In this document: positions 12,350 through 15,275 of the stretch, in pieces | Numbering within the stretch: position 1 is the stretch's first letter | Layout of the letters: the number at the start of each line of letters is the position of its first letter | Assembly (NCBI GenBank): GCA_964372145.1 | Contig: CAYJPM010000022.1 | Coordinates: forward strand, 1-15,275 | DNA length: 15,275 bases | Reading direction: 5' to 3' | Origin: CAKOSP01 sp964372145 | GTDB lineage: Bacteria; Bacillota_I; Bacilli_A; RF39; UBA660 | Made by a program: the position numbers and the translations under genes | Notes under the pieces: generated by a model | What the model saw: only the letters and a program-made list of their open reading frames with translations | Databases searched by the model: none | What the model was told of the DNA's origin: nothing

Positions 12350-12763
12350 ATGCCAACATTTAGTCAACTAGTAAAAAAAGGTCGTGGTTCAAAAACTAGA
12401 AAAAGTAAAAGTCCAGTTTTAAACGTAGGATATAACGCTTTAGCTAAGAAAGAAACTAATGCATCTAGTCCTCAAAAAAGAGGAGTTTGTACAAGGGTAG
12501 CTACTAAGACACCTAAAAAACCAAACTCAGCTTTAAGAAAATATGCTCGTGTTAGATTATCTAACGGTAAAGAAATCGATGCATATATACCAGGTGAAGG
12601 ACATAACTTACAAGAACACAGTGTTGTTTTAGTAAGAGGTGGACGTGTTAAAGACTTAATCGGGGTTAGATATCACATTGTACGTGGTACTCTAGATACT
12701 CATGGTGTTGAAAACAGAAAACAAGGACGTAGTAAATACGGAGCTAAAAAAGCTAAAAAATAA
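12350..12763 (+). CDS. rpsL: Small ribosomal subunit protein uS12
   Basis: The 137-residue protein matches Bacilli S12 along its length: MPTFSQLVKKGR, SPQKRGVCTRV, TPKKPNSALRK with Lys56, GEGHNLQEHSVVLVRGG, VKDLIGVRYHIVRGTLDTHG, and a basic C-terminus. S12 lies at the decoding centre and controls accuracy. Lys56 and Lys101, the two lysines linked to streptomycin sensitivity, are both present. The conserved KDLPGVR is here KDLIGVR: residue 104 is Ile (codon ATC at 12659-12661) instead of Pro. Two bases of the codon differ from the nearest proline codon, so a single read error is unlikely. The start has AAAGGAG seven bases upstream. Confidence 0.98.
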   Translation: MPTFSQLVKKGRGSKTRKSKSPVLNVGYNALAKKETNASSPQKRGVCTRVATKTPKKPNSALRKYARVRLSNGKEIDAYIPGEGHNLQEHSVVLVRGGRVKDLIGVRYHIVRGTLDTHGVENRKQGRSKYGAKKAKK

Positions 12764-12790
12764 TAAAATTTATAGAAAGGAATTAAAATT

Positions 12791-13258
12791 ATGCGTAAAA
12801 GAAGAGCAATAAAAAGAGATGTATTACCAGATCCATTATATAACTCAAAAGTAGTTACTAAATTAGTTAACTCAGTTATGTTAGATGGTAAAAAGGGTAC
12901 AGCTCAAACTATACTATACAGTGCTTTCGATATAATTAAAGAAAAAACAGGAAAAGATCCTCTTGAAGTTTATATGGCTGCAATGGAAAATATTAAACCA
13001 GTGTTAGAAGTTAAAACAAAAAGAGTTGGTGGTGCTAACTATCAAGTTCCTATGGAAGTAACTGAAGAAAGAAAACAAACTTTAGCACTTCGTTGGTTAA
13101 CGAATTATGCTAGATTAAGAAACGGTAAAGGAATGGCTGAAAATTTAGCTTATGAAATTATCGATGCTTCAAATGGAACAGGTGGAGCAGTAAAAAAACG
13201 TGAAGATGTTCACAAAATGGCTGAAGCAAATAAAGCATTTGCTCACTATAGATGGTAG
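12791..13258 (+). CDS. rpsG: Small ribosomal subunit protein uS7
   Basis: The 155-residue protein has S7 features throughout: RRAIKRDVLPDPLYNSKVVT, MLDGKKGTAQTILY, VLEVKTKRVGGANYQVPMEV, LRWLTNYARLR, and the C-terminal HKMAEANKAFAHYRW. S7 starts assembly of the 30S head by binding the 3' domain of 16S rRNA and in many bacteria regulates the str operon. The N-terminus is slightly short compared with Bacillus S7. AAAGGA (about 12775-12780) is the ribosome binding site. The 27-base gap after rpsL and the nine-base gap before fusA show a single operon. Confidence 0.98.
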   Translation: MRKRRAIKRDVLPDPLYNSKVVTKLVNSVMLDGKKGTAQTILYSAFDIIKEKTGKDPLEVYMAAMENIKPVLEVKTKRVGGANYQVPMEVTEERKQTLALRWLTNYARLRNGKGMAENLAYEIIDASNGTGGAVKKREDVHKMAEANKAFAHYRW

Positions 13259-13267
13259 GAGAAAAAT

Positions 13268-15275
13268 ATGGCAAGAGACGTGTCAATTGACAAATTAAGA
13301 AACCTAGGTATCATGGCACACATTGATGCTGGGAAAACTACATTTACAGAAAGAATTTTGTTCCATACAGGGATTACTCACAAAATTGGGGAAACTCATG
13401 ATGGTGCTAGTCAAATGGACTGGATGGATCAAGAAAAAGAAAGAGGTATAACAATTACTTCTGCAGCAACTACTGCACATTGGAGAGACCATAGATTAAA
13501 TATAATCGATACTCCTGGTCACGTAGACTTCACAGTTGAAGTTCAAAGATCACTTAGAGTATTAGATGGTTCTATATGTTTATTAGATGCAAATGCAGGT
13601 GTTGAACCTCAATCTGAAACAGTTTGGAGACAAGCTAACGAATATAAAGTACCAAGAATGTTCTTTATTAATAAAATGGATAAACTTGGAGCAGACTTTT
13701 TCACTTCAATGGATACAATTAAATCAAGATTAGCTGCTAATTATGCACCTATTCAATGTCCAATTGGAGCAGAAAATGAATTTAATGGAATAATTGATTT
13801 AGTAGAAATGAAAGCTTACCAATATGATGGTGGTGAACATGAAGAAGCTAAAGAGATTGAAATACCAGCTGATCTTAAAGATAAAGCTGAAGTAATGAGA
13901 ATGGAATTAATTGAAAAAGCAGTTGAATATGATGATTCATTAATGGAAAGATATTTAGAAGGAGCAGAACTTACTGTTGCAGAAATTAAAACTGCAATTA
14001 GAAAAGGTGTTCTTGCATCTGAATTTTTCCCAGTAATGTGTGGATCAGCATTATCAAATATTGGTGTTAAACTTGCTTTAGATGCAGTACTTGATTACAT
14101 GCCTGCACCTACAGATGTAGCTTCAATATCATGTGTTGATAAAAATGGAAATGATGTTGAAAGACATCCAAATGATAATGAACCATTCACAGCTTTAGCA
14201 TTTAAAATAGCAGCAGATCCTTATGTAGGAAGACTTGCGTTCTTTAGAGTTTACTCTGGAAAATTATCAAGTGGTTCATACATAATTAATGCTACTAAAG
14301 GTGTTAAAGAAAGAGTTGGACGTATATTACAAATGCATGCTAATACTCGTAAAGAAATATCTGAAGTATTCTGTGGAGAAATAGCAGCAGCAGTTGGTCT
14401 TAAAGATACAACTACTGCAGATACATTATGTGATGAAAAAAATGCAGTAATAATGAAAGGAATGGAGTTCCCTCTACCAGTTATTGATATGGCTGTTGAA
14501 CCTAAAACTAAAGGTGATGTAGATAAAATGGGTACTGCACTTCAAAAATTAGCTGAAGAAGATCCAACATTCAAATATAAAACTGACCATGAAACAGGTC
14601 AAACTGTTATAAGTGGTATGGGTGAATTACACTTAGAAGTTTTAATTAGAAGAATGAAAGATGAATATAACGTTGAAGTTAACGTAGGTAGACCACAAGT
14701 TGCATACCGTGAAACAATCACTGTAGGAGCAGAATGTGAAGGTAAATATGTTAAACAATCAGGAGGACGTGGACAATATGGACATGTTTGGGTTAAATTT
14801 GAACCAAATCCTGAAAAAGGTTATGAATTCGTTGATCAAGTTGTTGGTGGGGTTGTTCCAAGAGAATACATTCCAGTAACAGATAAAGGATTAGTTGAAG
14901 CTATGGCTGGCGGAATGCTTGCTGGATTCCCAGTAGTAGACGTTAAAGCTACATTATTTGATGGATCATACCATGATGTAGATTCATCTGAAATGGCATT
15001 TAAGATTGCTGCTTCAATAGCTTTAAAAGAAGCTGTTAAAAAGTGTAAACCAGTTATTCTTGAACCAGTTATGAAAGTTGATGTAATTGTTCCTGAAGAA
15101 TATATGGGTAACGTTATGGGAGATTTAACTTCTAGACGTGGTAGACCACTTGGTAATGAATCAAGAGGAAACGCTTTATCTATTAAGGCAATGGTACCTT
15201 TAGCAGAGATGTTTGGGTACGCAACAAGTTTACGTTCTAACTCACAAGGTAGAGGTAACTTTACAATGGAACTTG
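13268..15275 (+). CDS. fusA: Elongation factor G, C-terminus cut by the window edge
   Basis: EF-G is the GTPase that drives translocation. The frame is open for 669 codons to the end of the window, and only about 20 residues should be missing. G1 is HIDAGKTT (18-25), the switch I region is ERGITITSAATT, G3 is DTPGH (81-85), and G4 is NKMD (135-138). Domain IV has KQSGGRGQYGHVWVKFEPN and the C-terminal domain has EEYMGNVMGDLTSRRGR and VPLAEMFGYAT. Residue 26, just after the P-loop, is Phe where Bacillus has Thr (GKTTFTERIL), and residue 94 or so in VEVQRSLR is Gln where Glu is usual; both are mild departures. The ribosome binding site AGGAG (13257-13261) overlaps the rpsG stop. Confidence 0.97.
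   Translation, partial: MARDVSIDKLRNLGIMAHIDAGKTTFTERILFHTGITHKIGETHDGASQMDWMDQEKERGITITSAATTAHWRDHRLNIIDTPGHVDFTVEVQRSLRVLDGSICLLDANAGVEPQSETVWRQANEYKVPRMFFINKMDKLGADFFTSMDTIKSRLAANYAPIQCPIGAENEFNGIIDLVEMKAYQYDGGEHEEAKEIEIPADLKDKAEVMRMELIEKAVEYDDSLMERYLEGAELTVAEIKTAIRKGVLASEFFPVMCGSALSNIGVKLALDAVLDYMPAPTDVASISCVDKNGNDVERHPNDNEPFTALAFKIAADPYVGRLAFFRVYSGKLSSGSYIINATKGVKERVGRILQMHANTRKEISEVFCGEIAAAVGLKDTTTADTLCDEKNAVIMKGMEFPLPVIDMAVEPKTKGDVDKMGTALQKLAEEDPTFKYKTDHETGQTVISGMGELHLEVLIRRMKDEYNVEVNVGRPQVAYRETITVGAECEGKYVKQSGGRGQYGHVWVKFEPNPEKGYEFVDQVVGGVVPREYIPVTDKGLVEAMAGGMLAGFPVVDVKATLFDGSYHDVDSSEMAFKIAASIALKEAVKKCKPVILEPVMKVDVIVPEEYMGNVMGDLTSRRGRPLGNESRGNALSIKAMVPLAEMFGYATSLRSNSQGRGNFTMEL

Noticed and set aside
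13304..13492. Minus-strand open frame inside fusA
   Set aside because: Lies fully within the EF-G G domain and has no independent support.
1..15275. Mycoplasma-type genetic code (TGA as Trp)
   Set aside because: Three genes end in TGA exactly at overlap or abutment points with the next gene, and tryptophans in conserved positions are TGG.
1..15275. CRISPR array, tandem repeats, insertion sequence, tRNA or prophage
   Set aside because: No regularly spaced repeats, transposase or integrase frames, or tRNA-like cloverleaf were seen; gaps are short and explained by promoters, leaders and terminators.

Overview
The window is a piece of chromosome from an A+T-rich bacterium of the Bacillota (Firmicutes), most likely an uncultured, reduced-genome gut lineage of class Bacilli (an RF39-like or Erysipelotrichia-like relative). 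The evidence is strong AGGAGG-type ribosome binding sites, consensus sigma-A promoters, Bacilli-type gene order and a GerQ homologue. TGA is used as a stop (MBL-fold nuclease, rlmH, ung) and Trp is TGG, so the code is the standard bacterial one and not the Mycoplasma/Spiroplasma code. The lineage is inferred, not proven.

Layout. (1) 1-123: the end of rpsR (bS18) and its terminator. (2) 125-1875: a monocistronic gene for an anchored or secreted surface protein with its own promoter and terminator. (3) 1883-7100: a tight operon rplI-dnaB-M23 peptidase-MBL nuclease (YycJ/WalJ type)-rlmH-ung, with gaps or overlaps of only a few bases. It ends in a long hairpin that overlaps the stop codons of two convergent genes. 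(4) 7062-7991, minus strand: gerQ-like and lemA-like genes, the latter with its own promoter. (5) 8049-9618: a short paralogue of the first surface protein, then a YitT-family membrane protein. (6) 9656-12195: the L11 and L10 operons rplK-rplA and rplJ-rplL, each with a recognisable autoregulatory leader. (7) 12226-15275: the str operon rpsL-rpsG-fusA, with fusA cut by the window edge.

How the parts work together. Most genes serve translation (S18, L9, L11, L1, L10, L12, S12, S7, EF-G, RlmH) or DNA replication and repair (DnaB, Ung, the MBL nuclease). The M23 peptidase acts on the cell wall. Compared with Bacillus, the locus is compacted: walRKHI is missing between dnaB and the YycJ gene, secE-nusG is missing before rplK, and rpoB-rpoC is missing between rplL and rpsL.

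The most unusual items are: the pair of paralogous surface proteins flanking the replication/repair block, one with an extra C-terminal module; a 57-residue acidic helical tail on L11; a 13-bp perfect palindrome laid over the rpsL promoter followed by two leader hairpins; a perfect consensus promoter embedded in the last codons of rplA; a terminator built from the coding ends of ung and lemA; a GerQ homologue without N-terminal lysines; and an S12 in which a near-universal proline is isoleucine. I found no CRISPR array, insertion sequence, tRNA or rRNA.
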